32,141 bases of DNA from an uncultured Erysipelotrichaceae bacterium (GTDB lineage: Bacteria > Bacillota_I > Bacilli_A > RF39 > UBA660): NCBI GenBank assembly GCA_902783315.1, contig CACZQK010000037.1:1-32141 (forward strand). The letters run 5' to 3'. Under the pieces are notes generated by a model that had not been told where the DNA came from, ran no database searches, and saw only the letters and a program-made list of their open reading frames with translations. The position numbers were made by a program, and so were the translations under genes. Below are positions 1 to 7,759 of the stretch, in pieces. Each line of letters begins with the position of its first letter. Within the stretch, counting starts at the first letter, position 1.

Positions 1-1046
1 TAATCATAGTTTCCATTTTCATATATGCCCTTGGCTTTTATAATTTCTATTTTCTCCATTTCATTTACTGGTTCTAGTTCTTCTTGATCTGAATTTTCTT
101 CATTTAGCGTTGATTTTGTACTTTCTTCCTGTTCCTTTTGAATTTCTTCCTTTGAATTTTCATCCTGTTTTTGTTCTTCTTGTTTTTCTTCTTTTAATAC
201 TTTTTCCTCTTTTTCCTCTTTTTTATCTGTTTTGTCTTTTTTTAGTTTTTCCTTTATCTTTCCTTGTTGTTTTAAGTCTTTTCCTTCAGTAATAATTTTT
301 TCTCCAAATCTTTTGTAATTTTTAAAGATAAAACTAGTATTTGAAAAATCACTTTTAAATGATAACTTTATCTTTTCTGTTTCGCTATCGTTGTATTTTA
401 TTTCTAAATAGCCTTTAGGAAGATTGGTTGGTCTAAAAAACCATAAAGAATATCCTGAAAAATCAACAATTTTTCTATCAATATCTACATCTTCTGAAAT
501 CAGTTCAGTTTTTCCGTTTTTTTCATAAAATAGTTTTATATTTTCTATTTTTAATTCCTTATCTGCTTTTACGGTTCCAATTTTTAAATATGTTTTTTGG
601 TTAGTGCTAACAAATATACCATCATTTATTCTAAAATGTTCACTTTCACCATATACAGTATATACTCTTATAGTATTATAAGAGTTGATGAAATAGTATA
701 CTAGAAAAAGAAATAGAAGTATTCCTATTATGATTGAAGATATCATTAAATTCTTTTTTATTCTTTTGGTCTTTTTATTGCTTTCATCTACTAAATTTAA
801 TGTAGTAGCTTCTAATTCTTTTAATGAATCATTTTTTAGTCTTTCTCCATTTAGCAATTCGTTAATTGTTACATCAAATAGTTCACTTAGTTTTAAAAGT
901 GTTGAGGAGTCTGGTATTGTTTGTCCTCTTTCCCATTTACTTACGGCTTGTCTGCTAATTGGAATCATATCTGCCAACTGATATTGACTCCATTTCTTTT
1001 CGGTTCTTAATGAATATATAAATTTACCTATTTTGTCTGGATTCAT
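1..1046 (-). CDS. Membrane-tethered XRE-family transcriptional regulator (C-terminus cut by window edge)
   Basis: An open frame of 348 codons reads from an ATG at 1046 off the left edge. The N-terminus is a classic XRE helix-turn-helix (about residues 5-60, with the recognition-helix motif SRQAVSKWERG) followed by a short linker. A single hydrophobic segment (about residues 97-117) follows, then an extracytoplasmic region of about 130 residues. After that comes a stretch of roughly 60 residues almost entirely of Lys, Glu, Gln and Asp, and then more protein that leaves the window. The layout predicts a cytoplasmic DNA-binding head, one membrane pass and an external part. RodZ shares this broad plan, but the HTH here is the regulator-type XRE domain and I do not recognise the external domain. 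It lies downstream of the ftsEX-M23 operon, behind a terminator, and is probably transcribed separately. The DNA target and signal are unknown. Confidence 0.85.
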   Translation of the reverse strand, partial: MNPDKIGKFIYSLRTEKKWSQYQLADMIPISRQAVSKWERGQTIPDSSTLLKLSELFDVTINELLNGERLKNDSLKELEATTLNLVDESNKKTKRIKKNLMISSIIIGILLFLFLVYYFINSYNTIRVYTVYGESEHFRINDGIFVSTNQKTYLKIGTVKADKELKIENIKLFYEKNGKTELISEDVDIDRKIVDFSGYSLWFFRPTNLPKGYLEIKYNDSETEKIKLSFKSDFSNTSFIFKNYKRFGEKIITEGKDLKQQGKIKEKLKKDKTDKKEEKEEKVLKEEKQEEQKQDENSKEEIQKEQEESTKSTLNEENSDQEELEPVNEMEKIEIIKAKGIYENGNYD

Positions 1047-1063
1047 ACTTCTCTCCCAAGTAA

Positions 1064-1091
1064 ATTATATCTTGTGAGCTTATTTTCTAAA
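1064..1091 (-). promoter_or_regulatory. Probable promoter of the XRE regulator
   Basis: On the minus strand a perfect TATAAT (1069-1064) stands 16 bases after TTTAGA (1091-1086), a 4/6 match to the -35 box. The predicted start falls only about 10 bases before the ATG, just at the GGGAG ribosome site, so the leader would be very short. This is a sequence match only. Confidence 0.4.
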
Positions 1092-1107
1092 AGCAACCTG
1101 TTGTTTA

Positions 1108-1138
1108 CAAAAAAAAGAATAATTTCTTATTCTCTTTA
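1108..1138 (-). terminator. Intrinsic terminator after the ftsEX-M23 operon
   Basis: Read on the minus strand, AGAATAA pairs with TTATTCT across a GAAA loop; the stem can be extended by A-U and one G-U pair. It is followed by a run of T. The stem begins at the stop codon of the M23 gene. The stem is all but GC-free, so its strength is uncertain. Confidence 0.6.
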
Positions 1139-2344
1139 TCTATTTGACCAACTTGATGGAAATTTGATTAGGCTTCCTGGATTTATTAGTCTTCCAGTAT
1201 AAGCACTATAACTACAACCACCATTTTTCCAATGACAACTTGAAATCTCTAAATGTAAGTGTGATCCACTAGAACATCCTGAAGTCCCCATATATCCAAT
1301 GATAGTATTTTTGTTTACAATTGAGCCAACATTGATATTTCCATAACTTCTTAAATGAACATATGATGAGTAAATATATTTTCCATTGTAGTTGTGCTTA
1401 ATTACTACAATTTTGGCATTTCCGTTACAAGAGTATCCCATACTTCTACACCAATACTCTGAAGTACAACTGTCTGTGTATATAGCATGCACAGATCCTT
1501 CGGCGATTGGATATATGGCAATCGCTTTATCATTACTACTTAAATCGTATCCTAAATGTCCACCAGTCATTCCTCTAACTAAATATCCATTTTCCATAGG
1601 TCTCGAGAAAAAACCAACACTAGGTAAGGATCCACTTGATGACGATTGGGATACACGATATTCACAAGCTTGAATATCTTCTGATGCTCCACAGCCTAAG
1701 CTTTTATAATATTTGACGCTTGATTGAGCTGATTTAATTTGTTCTTCTATTGATGGCATACTTTCTTTAATCTGTGCTGAATCTGCCTCTATCCTGGCCT
1801 GTTCTTTTTTTAAATTTACTTTTAATGCTTTTAATTCTTCTGTTTTAGCATTTAATTCTTTTTGAGCTTCTTGATTTCTTTTTATTAGTTCTTCTAACTC
1901 TCTCATAACTTTATCATTGTACTCTGTTAATTGTTCAACAATTGACAATCGATAAATCATATCTGTTATATCATTAGCTCCAAAAGCATATTCTAAATAA
2001 GAGTTTTCTCCATTTGCAATTTGATAATAGGAAATAATGTTTTTACTTTCTTCACTTTTCTTTTCAATTTCTTTTTCACTGTCTTCTATTTCCTTTTGTA
2101 AACGTTCTATTTCTGCTTCTGTTTCTTTTATTTGATTTTCAATAGAAGCAATTTTTTTCATTATTTCTTCTACTTCTTGATCATTTTTTGCTAAATTTGC
2201 TTTTTTATTTTCTAATTCTTGAGTATATTTTGAAACCTCTGCTTCAAATTCTTGAATTGTCTTTGCAACAGTATCTACTGGTAGTGCTAAAAAAGATACA
2301 GTTACTAATAAAATAGCAACAACTATTAACAATCTTTTCGTCAT
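1136..2344 (-). CDS. Coiled-coil M23 murein hydrolase (EnvC/PcsB-like), FtsEX partner
   Basis: This is a 402-residue exported peptidoglycan endopeptidase. Residues 5-25 form a signal peptide or anchor. Residues 29-212 form a long Lys/Glu-rich coiled coil, broken near 110-145 by the hydrophobic SYLEYAF hinge typical of PcsB/CwlO/EnvC activators. The C-terminus is a LytM (M23) domain with the zinc motifs intact: GGHLGYD (H263, D267), H330 and HLH (H362, H364). It should therefore be an active enzyme, unlike EnvC, which only activates amidases. The domain carries many Cys residues, unusual for an exported Bacillota hydrolase and suggesting disulfides or a thiol-rich insertion. The start overlaps the ftsX stop by one base (TAATG), implying translational coupling. 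FtsEX in other bacteria drives such coiled-coil hydrolases across the membrane; that role here is inferred. Confidence 0.9.
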   Translation of the reverse strand: MTKRLLIVVAILLVTVSFLALPVDTVAKTIQEFEAEVSKYTQELENKKANLAKNDQEVEEIMKKIASIENQIKETEAEIERLQKEIEDSEKEIEKKSEESKNIISYYQIANGENSYLEYAFGANDITDMIYRLSIVEQLTEYNDKVMRELEELIKRNQEAQKELNAKTEELKALKVNLKKEQARIEADSAQIKESMPSIEEQIKSAQSSVKYYKSLGCGASEDIQACEYRVSQSSSSGSLPSVGFFSRPMENGYLVRGMTGGHLGYDLSSNDKAIAIYPIAEGSVHAIYTDSCTSEYWCRSMGYSCNGNAKIVVIKHNYNGKYIYSSYVHLRSYGNINVGSIVNKNTIIGYMGTSGCSSGSHLHLEISSCHWKNGGCSYSAYTGRLINPGSLIKFPSSWSNR

Positions 2345-3243
2345 TATATTTTCAAATATCTCCTAACTGCGCTAGCACTACCTATCATTCCTACTAAAAT
2401 ACCAATTCCTATTACGATTAAGGATGCTTGATAGATAAACGGTTCTGGTTTGATTAATTGGACCAATTTAGAATATAAATATCCATCAAAATGCTTATAG
2501 AAAGCTAAATATCCATATGTTGTAACTATTACTGGTATGATTGAACCAAATATTCCTAAAATCATCCCTTCAATAATAAATGGTATTTTTATAGTTAAAT
2601 TACTTGCTCCCACTAGTCTCATTATTCCTATTTCTCTTTTTCTTGCAGAAATAGTTAACTTTATCGTGTTAATAATTAGAAATACTGTTACAATTATTAG
2701 GGCAATTACTATTCCGTAAGTAAGCTTTTGTATTGATGAGAAGGCTGTGACCATTTTATCAACCATTCCTTCTCCATAGCGCACTATTGAAACTTTATCA
2801 ATTTTTTCTATCTTTTCGGCTGTATTTCTTATAGCAGTTACTTCTTTTACCTTTACTTGAAAGGTATCTTTTAGTGGGCTATCTTGCTCTTCCCAATTGT
2901 CTAGTACTGCATTAAAGACCTCAGATTCTTCTTGCATTTTTTCTTTTACTTCTTGTTTTGTTTGATATGTATACTTTTCCACATTAGGGATTGCTTTTAT
3001 TGCTTTTTCAATTGTTTTTACATCCTCTTCTTTAGCATCATTATCTAAAAATACAACAATTGTCATATCTTTTTCAATAGCTTCTGTGAAATTTTGAACA
3101 TTAAATGAGGCAATAAGTGCGACTGATACAATAATTAAAGTTATTGTAATACAAGAAATTGAGGCTAGAGAAAGTGAGAAGTTTCTGATTACACTTTTTA
3201 TAGCATCTCGGATGCTTCTTCCTAACATTCTTATTAGCTTCAT
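2344..3243 (-). CDS. ftsX: Cell division ABC transporter permease FtsX
   Basis: This 299-residue protein has the FtsX layout: a cytoplasmic N-terminus, a first transmembrane helix at about 22-46, and a large extracytoplasmic loop of about 120 residues that in this family contacts the coiled coil of a hydrolase. Three more helices follow, at about 174-200, 218-246 and 268-292, the last two around the FtsX/MacB-type permease core. It is not an importer: in the family it relays ATP hydrolysis by FtsE to a periplasmic or wall hydrolase. The ATG overlaps the end of ftsE by four bases (ATGA), and its stop overlaps the start of the M23 gene, so all three are translated as a coupled set. Confidence 0.95.
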   Translation of the reverse strand: MKLIRMLGRSIRDAIKSVIRNFSLSLASISCITITLIIVSVALIASFNVQNFTEAIEKDMTIVVFLDNDAKEEDVKTIEKAIKAIPNVEKYTYQTKQEVKEKMQEESEVFNAVLDNWEEQDSPLKDTFQVKVKEVTAIRNTAEKIEKIDKVSIVRYGEGMVDKMVTAFSSIQKLTYGIVIALIIVTVFLIINTIKLTISARKREIGIMRLVGASNLTIKIPFIIEGMILGIFGSIIPVIVTTYGYLAFYKHFDGYLYSKLVQLIKPEPFIYQASLIVIGIGILVGMIGSASAVRRYLKI

Positions 3244-3929
3244 TCCACATAAGTTCCTTTCTGCTTAAATTTTACAAGATGACCATCTTTCAATGTAATA
3301 ACTTGTTTTTTCATCTTATTTACTATTTCTTTATCATGAGTTGCCATAATTATTGTTGTCCCTCTAGACTTATTTATACTTTCTAGTACTTTCATAATTT
3401 CCATACTCTTTTCAGGATCTAGATTTCCTGTAGGCTCATCGCACAACAACAATTTTGGATCGTTTACGATTGCTCTTGCTATTGCTACTCTTTGTTGTTC
3501 TCCTCCTGATAGATTTCCTGGATACTCATGGACTTTATTTTTTAAGCCAACATCTTCCAATGCTTTTAACACTTTTGTTCTTATAGTATCTTTTTTTTCA
3601 CCAATACATTCTAGTGCAAAAGCCACATTCTCATAGACTGTCAGTTTTGGTAATAAACGATAATCTTGAAATACAATTCCTAATTTTCTTCTTAGTTTAT
3701 ATACTTTTTTGTTTTTTAATTTTGCTACGTCTAAACCTCCTACTATAACCTGCCCTTTTGTCGGTTTTTCTTCTCTATATAGCATCTTTATAAGGGTACT
3801 TTTTCCACTTCCCGAACTACCTATTACAAAGACAAATGATCCTTTTTCAATTGCTAGGTTTAAATCGTAGATGGCTGTTACTCCATTTTTGTATTTTTTA
3901 TCTACATTTCTTAGCCTGATTAAATCCAT
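3240..3929 (-). CDS. ftsE: Cell division ATP-binding protein FtsE
   Basis: This 229-residue ABC ATPase has Walker A GSSGSGKST (37-45), a Q-loop at FQD (about 87-89), the signature LSGGEQQ (140-146), Walker B LLLCDEP (160-166) and the switch histidine in ATHD. It powers FtsX at the division site. The ATG at 3929 has an AAGGTGGTG ribosome site about 10 bases upstream. In Bacillus ftsE often lies near prfB; the same association is kept here with two yitT genes inserted between. A terminator at about 4016-4055 separates it from yitT, and its own promoter lies at about 3958. Confidence 0.96.
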   Translation of the reverse strand: MDLIRLRNVDKKYKNGVTAIYDLNLAIEKGSFVFVIGSSGSGKSTLIKMLYREEKPTKGQVIVGGLDVAKLKNKKVYKLRRKLGIVFQDYRLLPKLTVYENVAFALECIGEKKDTIRTKVLKALEDVGLKNKVHEYPGNLSGGEQQRVAIARAIVNDPKLLLCDEPTGNLDPEKSMEIMKVLESINKSRGTTIIMATHDKEIVNKMKKQVITLKDGHLVKFKQKGTYVE

Positions 3930-3957
3930 CTATTCTATTCACCACCTTAGTTATTTT

Positions 3958-3966
3958 ATTATATCA
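3958..3966 (-). promoter_or_regulatory. Extended -10 promoter of ftsEX-M23
   Basis: The minus strand reads TGATATAAT, that is TG-n-TATAAT, an extended -10 element that can work without a good -35. A TTGACA lies nearby (3978-3973) but only 9 bases upstream, too close to be its -35. The leader would be about 20 bases with the AAGGTGGTG ribosome site. Confidence 0.55.
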
Positions 3967-4015
3967 TACATTTGTCAATAATTGGAGAAATTTCTATATT
4001 ATTATTGTTATTTTA

Positions 4016-4055
4016 TCAAAAAAATAAGTAGTTTCATTCAAAAAATCTACTTATT
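4016..4055 (-). terminator. Intrinsic terminator after the prfB-yitT-yitT operon
   Basis: AATAAGTAG (4055-4047 on the minus strand) pairs perfectly with CTACTTATT (4031-4023) around a 15-base loop, and seven T residues follow. It begins at the stop codon of the downstream yitT gene, so it separates the prfB-yitT unit from ftsE. Confidence 0.8.
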
Positions 4056-4890
4056 ATTTTGCTCCTTCTACTTGATAGGCATCTGTTACAACAAAAAAAG
4101 CATTTTTGTCTATTTTCTTGATTCCTTCTGTAACATAATAATATTCTCTTGAGGGAATAACTGTTAATATTACTTTCTTTTTCTTATCTAAAAATCCCCC
4201 TGTTACATCTAGAATAGTTATCGTATGATTTAAATTATCAATAATATATTTTTTTACTTCTTCTTCTTTTTGAGTGACAATATAGAATGCTTTATTATTT
4301 GAAATTCCTAGTAAGACTTTATCCATTACTATACTGTTTATATATAAAAATATAATGGCATAAAGGGCTTTTGTTGTTCCAAAAAAGAAAGTACCAAATA
4401 ATACTACTATCATGTTTATTATCATACTCGATTTAGCAATCGATATTTTTAGTTTTTCAAATAGGACTTGAGATATAACAGGTAATCCTCCTCTAGTATA
4501 TCCACTTTTATACATCAAACCATTTGCTATTCCACTAAGAACTCCTGCAAATAAAACTAATAATAAAATATCATTTGTATCTATCTTAATAAACTTTGTT
4601 AAACAAGATGTTATCTCTACTAAAAATGGATATATAATACAGGCAATTAAGCTTCCTGCTGTTTTTTCTTTTCCTAGATACATATAACTTATTAGCGAAC
4701 AGGCTGCTGAAATTAGAAAAATCATTAATGCTGGATTAATATTATATAGATAATAAGTTATTGTAGCAATCCCTGCTGCTCCTCCTGTTACTAAGCTTAA
4801 TGGCAATAATAATAGATTATAAAGAATTGCACTTAGCAGTAGTGAAATACTAATTAGAAATAATCTTTTATATTTATCATATTTTTTCAT
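4054..4890 (-). CDS. YitT family membrane protein (second tandem copy)
   Basis: This protein of about 278 residues has five or six transmembrane helices (DUF161) and a C-terminal soluble DUF2179 domain of about 70 residues (from about NNKAFYIVTQKEE to the end). It carries the family motif VTGGAAGIATI near the N-terminus. The molecular function of YitT proteins is not established. The chosen ATG at 4890 sits 8 bases after a good GGAGG and one base after the TGA of the upstream copy. An in-frame ATG at 4914 would add eight residues beginning MKSLEEN. That peptide is identical to the start of the neighbouring copy but has no visible ribosome site, so either start is possible. It is paralogous to the next gene. 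Confidence 0.85.
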   Translation of the reverse strand: MKKYDKYKRLFLISISLLLSAILYNLLLLPLSLVTGGAAGIATITYYLYNINPALMIFLISAACSLISYMYLGKEKTAGSLIACIIYPFLVEITSCLTKFIKIDTNDILLLVLFAGVLSGIANGLMYKSGYTRGGLPVISQVLFEKLKISIAKSSMIINMIVVLFGTFFFGTTKALYAIIFLYINSIVMDKVLLGISNNKAFYIVTQKEEEVKKYIIDNLNHTITILDVTGGFLDKKKKVILTVIPSREYYYVTEGIKKIDKNAFFVVTDAYQVEGAK

Positions 4891-4891
4891 A

Positions 4892-5764
4892 TCATTTTCC
4901 TCCAAAGACTTCATATGTATCTGTAATAATATAAAATGTTTCTGGATCTATTTTTTTAAGACCTTTTTTTAATTTATAATAATGCTTTGTTGGTAATACT
5001 GTCATTAAGACCTTTTGTTTCTTATTTTTATATCCACCAATAGCATCAAGTTCTATATAGCCACAGTTTAATACTTTTACTAGGTATTCCTTTATTTCTT
5101 CTTTGTCTGTAATAATAAAAAAAGCTTTACTATCAGATATTCCTAAAAGAACTCTATCAGAAATCATACTTATTACATATAAAATTAATATAGAGTACAT
5201 CATACTATTTATTCCAAAGAATAATCCTGATATTAGTACTATGGCTCCATCAACAAATAACATACTTTTTCCTATACCTATTTTCGCATATTTACTTACA
5301 ATGTGATTTAGAATATCTGTTCCTCCTGTTGTAAATCCTGCTTTAAATATCAAACCTACTCCTAGACCATAAATAATACCTCCACAAATAGAGGATAATA
5401 ATATTTGAGAGGTATCAAATTGAATCCATACATTTATATTTTCGGTCATTTTAACAAATAATGGAAAAAGAATAGAGCCAAGAACAGTTGCTTTGGTTTT
5501 TTCTTTCCCTAATGACAAAAAACTTGCTATTAAAAGAAAGATATTCATAATCATTATTGTAGTAGAGTTGGTAAAACCAAATAGTCTATTTAATATTGTA
5601 GCAATTCCTCCTACGCCTCCTGGTATTAAATTATTGGGAGTTAAAAAAATATTATATGATGCTGCGACCATAAAACAACCAAAAACAAATATTACTAATC
5701 TTTCAAAATAATTATGTTCTTTTAGATATTTCTTTTGAAAAATATTTTCTTCTAAAGATTTCAT
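4892..5764 (-). CDS. YitT family membrane protein (first tandem copy)
   Basis: This 290-residue paralogue of the following gene has multi-pass DUF161 helices (about residues 22-195) and a C-terminal DUF2179 domain starting near DSKAFFIITDKEE. It has the family motif IPGGVGGIATIL. Both copies end in a similar KKID-x3-F-x2-TD-x-Y motif. The ATG is two bases after the end of prfB, with the ribosome site AAGGGG inside the prfB tail, so it is co-transcribed and probably coupled with prfB. I infer that the two copies form a hetero-oligomer or are specialised duplicates, but the sequence cannot show which. No substrate can be assigned. Confidence 0.88.
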   Translation of the reverse strand: MKSLEENIFQKKYLKEHNYFERLVIFVFGCFMVAASYNIFLTPNNLIPGGVGGIATILNRLFGFTNSTTIMIMNIFLLIASFLSLGKEKTKATVLGSILFPLFVKMTENINVWIQFDTSQILLSSICGGIIYGLGVGLIFKAGFTTGGTDILNHIVSKYAKIGIGKSMLFVDGAIVLISGLFFGINSMMYSILILYVISMISDRVLLGISDSKAFFIITDKEEIKEYLVKVLNCGYIELDAIGGYKNKKQKVLMTVLPTKHYYKLKKGLKKIDPETFYIITDTYEVFGGK

Positions 5765-5765
5765 A

Positions 5766-6864
5766 TTATATCCCCTTTTTTAAATTCCCTTCAATAAACA
5801 AATCTAAATCTCCATCTAATACTTTATTTACATTACTTGTTTCTATATTTGTTCTATGATCTTTTACCATAGAATATGGATGCATAACATAACTTCTTAT
5901 TTGTGATCCGAATTCAATATTTGATTGAGTTCCTTTTATATTATTTAATTCTTGTGCTTGTTCTTCTATCTTTTTTAACAAAAGTTTATTCTTTAACACT
6001 TTTAGTGCTTGTTCTTTATTTTGAATTTGGCTTCTTTCATTTTGACAAGTAACCACTATTTTTGTTGGTAGGTGGGTAATTCTTACTGCTGAATCTGTTG
6101 TATTTACTCCTTGCCCTCCAGCCCCTGTTGAACGATAAACATCTATTTTTAAATCTTTTTCTTCTATTTCAATAGTAGTATCTTGATTAATTTCTGGAGT
6201 TACTTCTACTGAAGCAAATGAAGTATGGCGTCTATTATTAGAGTCAAATGGCGATAGTCGCACTAATCGGTGTACACCTTTTTCATTTTTTAAATAACCA
6301 TAAGCATTCAATCCTTTTATCAAAATTGAAACACTTTTAATTCCAGCTTCATCCCCTTCTTGATAATCTAGGACTGTTACCTTATATTTTTTCTTTTCAC
6401 ACCATCTTAAATACATTCGATATAACATGCTTGCCCAATCGCAAGACTCGGTTCCTCCTGCTCCTGGGTGAATATCTAAGATACAATTATTTTTATCATA
6501 AGGACCACTTAATAGTACTATTAAGTTTAATTCTTTTATTCGTTGTTCTAATTCTTCAATGTCTTTTTCTATCTCTTCTTGAAGTGACAAATCTTCTTCT
6601 AACTTTAGTAGCTCAACCATTTCTGCTATTGATTTTATCTCTTCTTCAATAGAATCTATTTCTTTTATTTCTGTTTTTAAAGCATTTAATTTTGCCAATA
6701 CTTCTTCTGCTTTTATATGATCATTCCAAAAATTAAGTGCTTCTGTTTTTCTTTGTAATTTTTCTATTTCTTTTTTCTTTGATGCTAAGTCAAAGTTCCC
6801 TCCCAATATTTTGTATTTTATTTAAACTATTTTCTATTTGTTTTGTTAATTCTTTTAGTTCCAT
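5766..6864 (-). CDS. prfB: Peptide chain release factor 2 (programmed +1 frameshift)
   Basis: RF2 releases the peptide at UGA and UAA. The gene is in two frames: 24 codons from the ATG at 6864 (after a strong AAGGAGG) reach an in-frame TGA at 6792-6790. A +1 slip on CTT-TGA-C continues the protein as Leu-Asp (DLASKKK), giving 365 residues, exactly the E. coli length. The shifted frame has the helical N-terminal domain, the UGA-reading tripeptide SPF at 204-206 and the catalytic GGQ at 249-251 (E. coli 205-207 and 250-252). The C-terminal half is complete and the gene ends in TAA. The stop is recognised by RF2 itself, so the gene is autoregulated by RF2 level. Two yitT genes follow directly. 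An annotation starting at 6806 would be wrong. Confidence 0.96.
6789..6804 (-). promoter_or_regulatory. prfB: prfB +1 frameshift site with internal Shine-Dalgarno
   Basis: The minus strand reads GGGAGGGAACTTTGAC. The GGGAGGG block (6804-6798) is the internal Shine-Dalgarno-like stimulator, placed a few bases before the slippery CTT and the UGA followed by C, the poorest termination context. This is the classical RF2 arrangement. Confidence 0.95.
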
Positions 6865-6918
6865 ATTTCCTCCTTATCATCTATTATTATTTTACTACAT
6901 TTTTTGTTTTATCGATTT

Positions 6919-6952
6919 AAAAAGTGAATTTAAATGCAAATTCACTTCTTTT
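6919..6952. terminator. Bidirectional intrinsic terminator between the 7053 gene and prfB
   Basis: A perfect 10-base stem (AAGTGAATTT at 6922-6931 with AAATTCACTT at 6938-6947) has a 6-base loop. T-rich tails lie on both sides: about five T on the minus strand and seven T on the plus strand. It probably stops minus-strand transcription coming from the membrane protein gene before prfB. Confidence 0.7.
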
Positions 6953-6999
6953 TTTCTACTTTTTGGTATTTTTTTTGGACTTTTACATATATTAATATT

Positions 7000-7060
7000 G
7001 AGGAAGGTTCACTGTTTCTTGTGAAGATCCTCTGTATATAGATTGAGAGGCTTTATGCCT
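7000..7060. repeat. Cluster of imperfect hairpins beyond the membrane-protein gene
   Basis: An imperfect hairpin at 7000-7032 pairs GAGGA with TCCTC and TTCAC with GTGAA, with small internal mismatches. It is followed at 7046-7060 by GAGGC-TTTAT-GCCTC, which overlaps the stop codon of the 7053 gene and has a T-rich tail only on the plus strand. Together with the terminator at 6919 this makes three stem-loops in about 140 bases. They may be 3'-end structures of the mRNA. No gene lies here. Confidence 0.4.
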
Positions 7061-7640
7061 CTTCTTTTTGTTTGTTAAAATAATTTAATATTATTCCAAC
7101 AAAGTAGCTTCCTCCTAAGATTATAATACTCCAAATAATAGACATTATGATACTTTGCTCTTTTATTCTTAAAAATGGATATGGCCCAACTATAATATTT
7201 AGAAAATTCAAAATAATTAAAATAAAGGAATAAGTAATAGTAAATAGGAAACCTAAGTATTCTTTGAAACTCCTTTTTTCATAAAAAATATACGATATAA
7301 TGCTAATTATTGGACATAAAAGATGAAAAATAAAAAATTCATTTTCTAACATTAAAGCTTTATAATTAAAATTGGCCATTGGAGTTAAAATAAATATTAC
7401 TACTAATATCGTTACGGTTAAACAGCTTGTAGTAATAAAGCGTAAGTCTCTTACTATTTCTTTATCCTTTTTAACGAAAAAGAGGAATAACATTGAACTA
7501 AATAGTGCTAACAAATTACTATCCATTGTGTAATATTGCATTGGAATAGAATGATTAGTACATACATATAAACCAAAACCAATTACTTCTAAAGCCAGTA
7601 TTATAATATTACATATTAAAGCTTTTTTCTGCCTCCTCAT
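7053..7640 (-). CDS. Six-helix integral membrane protein, possibly Pr6Pr-like
   Basis: This 195-residue, very hydrophobic protein has six predicted membrane helices (about 7-26, 43-57, 70-88, 101-118, 128-150 and 162-185) and short charged loops. Features such as YTMDSNLLALFSS in the second helix region, and a conserved-looking His-Leu-Leu-Cys-Pro in the fourth, resemble the bacterial Pr6Pr/AIG1-like membrane family, but this rests on pattern memory only and is tentative. There is no signal peptide, catalytic motif or metal site that I can name. The start has a GGAGGG ribosome site 8 bases upstream. It appears to be a single-gene unit, with a probable promoter at 7671-7699 and stem-loops at its end. 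Confidence 0.65.
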   Translation of the reverse strand: MRRQKKALICNIIILALEVIGFGLYVCTNHSIPMQYYTMDSNLLALFSSMLFLFFVKKDKEIVRDLRFITTSCLTVTILVVIFILTPMANFNYKALMLENEFFIFHLLCPIISIISYIFYEKRSFKEYLGFLFTITYSFILIILNFLNIIVGPYPFLRIKEQSIIMSIIWSIIILGGSYFVGIILNYFNKQKEEA

Positions 7641-7670
7641 AAATCTTTCCCTCCTTTTTTGCCAGAATTT

Positions 7671-7699
7671 AGAGTATCACAAAAAAGGATGTTTAACAA
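7671..7699 (-). promoter_or_regulatory. Probable promoter of the 7053-7640 membrane protein gene
   Basis: TTGTTA (7699-7694) and TACTCT (7676-7671) are separated by 17 bases on the minus strand, with a TGA directly before the -10 box giving an extended -10 pattern. The -10 itself is a poor match. Confidence 0.4.
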
Positions 7700-7759
7700 A
7701 TATTTCTCGTTTTAAGATGTATATTTATTAATAATTTTACAAAAATTAGACATATACTT

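Noticed and set aside
110-981. Plus-strand frames near the left end
   Set aside because: They lie antisense to the XRE regulator, whose minus-strand frame is continuous and has clear domains.
3958-3978. TTGACA plus TATAAT as a classic promoter before ftsE
   Set aside because: Only 9 bases lie between them. The extended -10 reading was kept instead.
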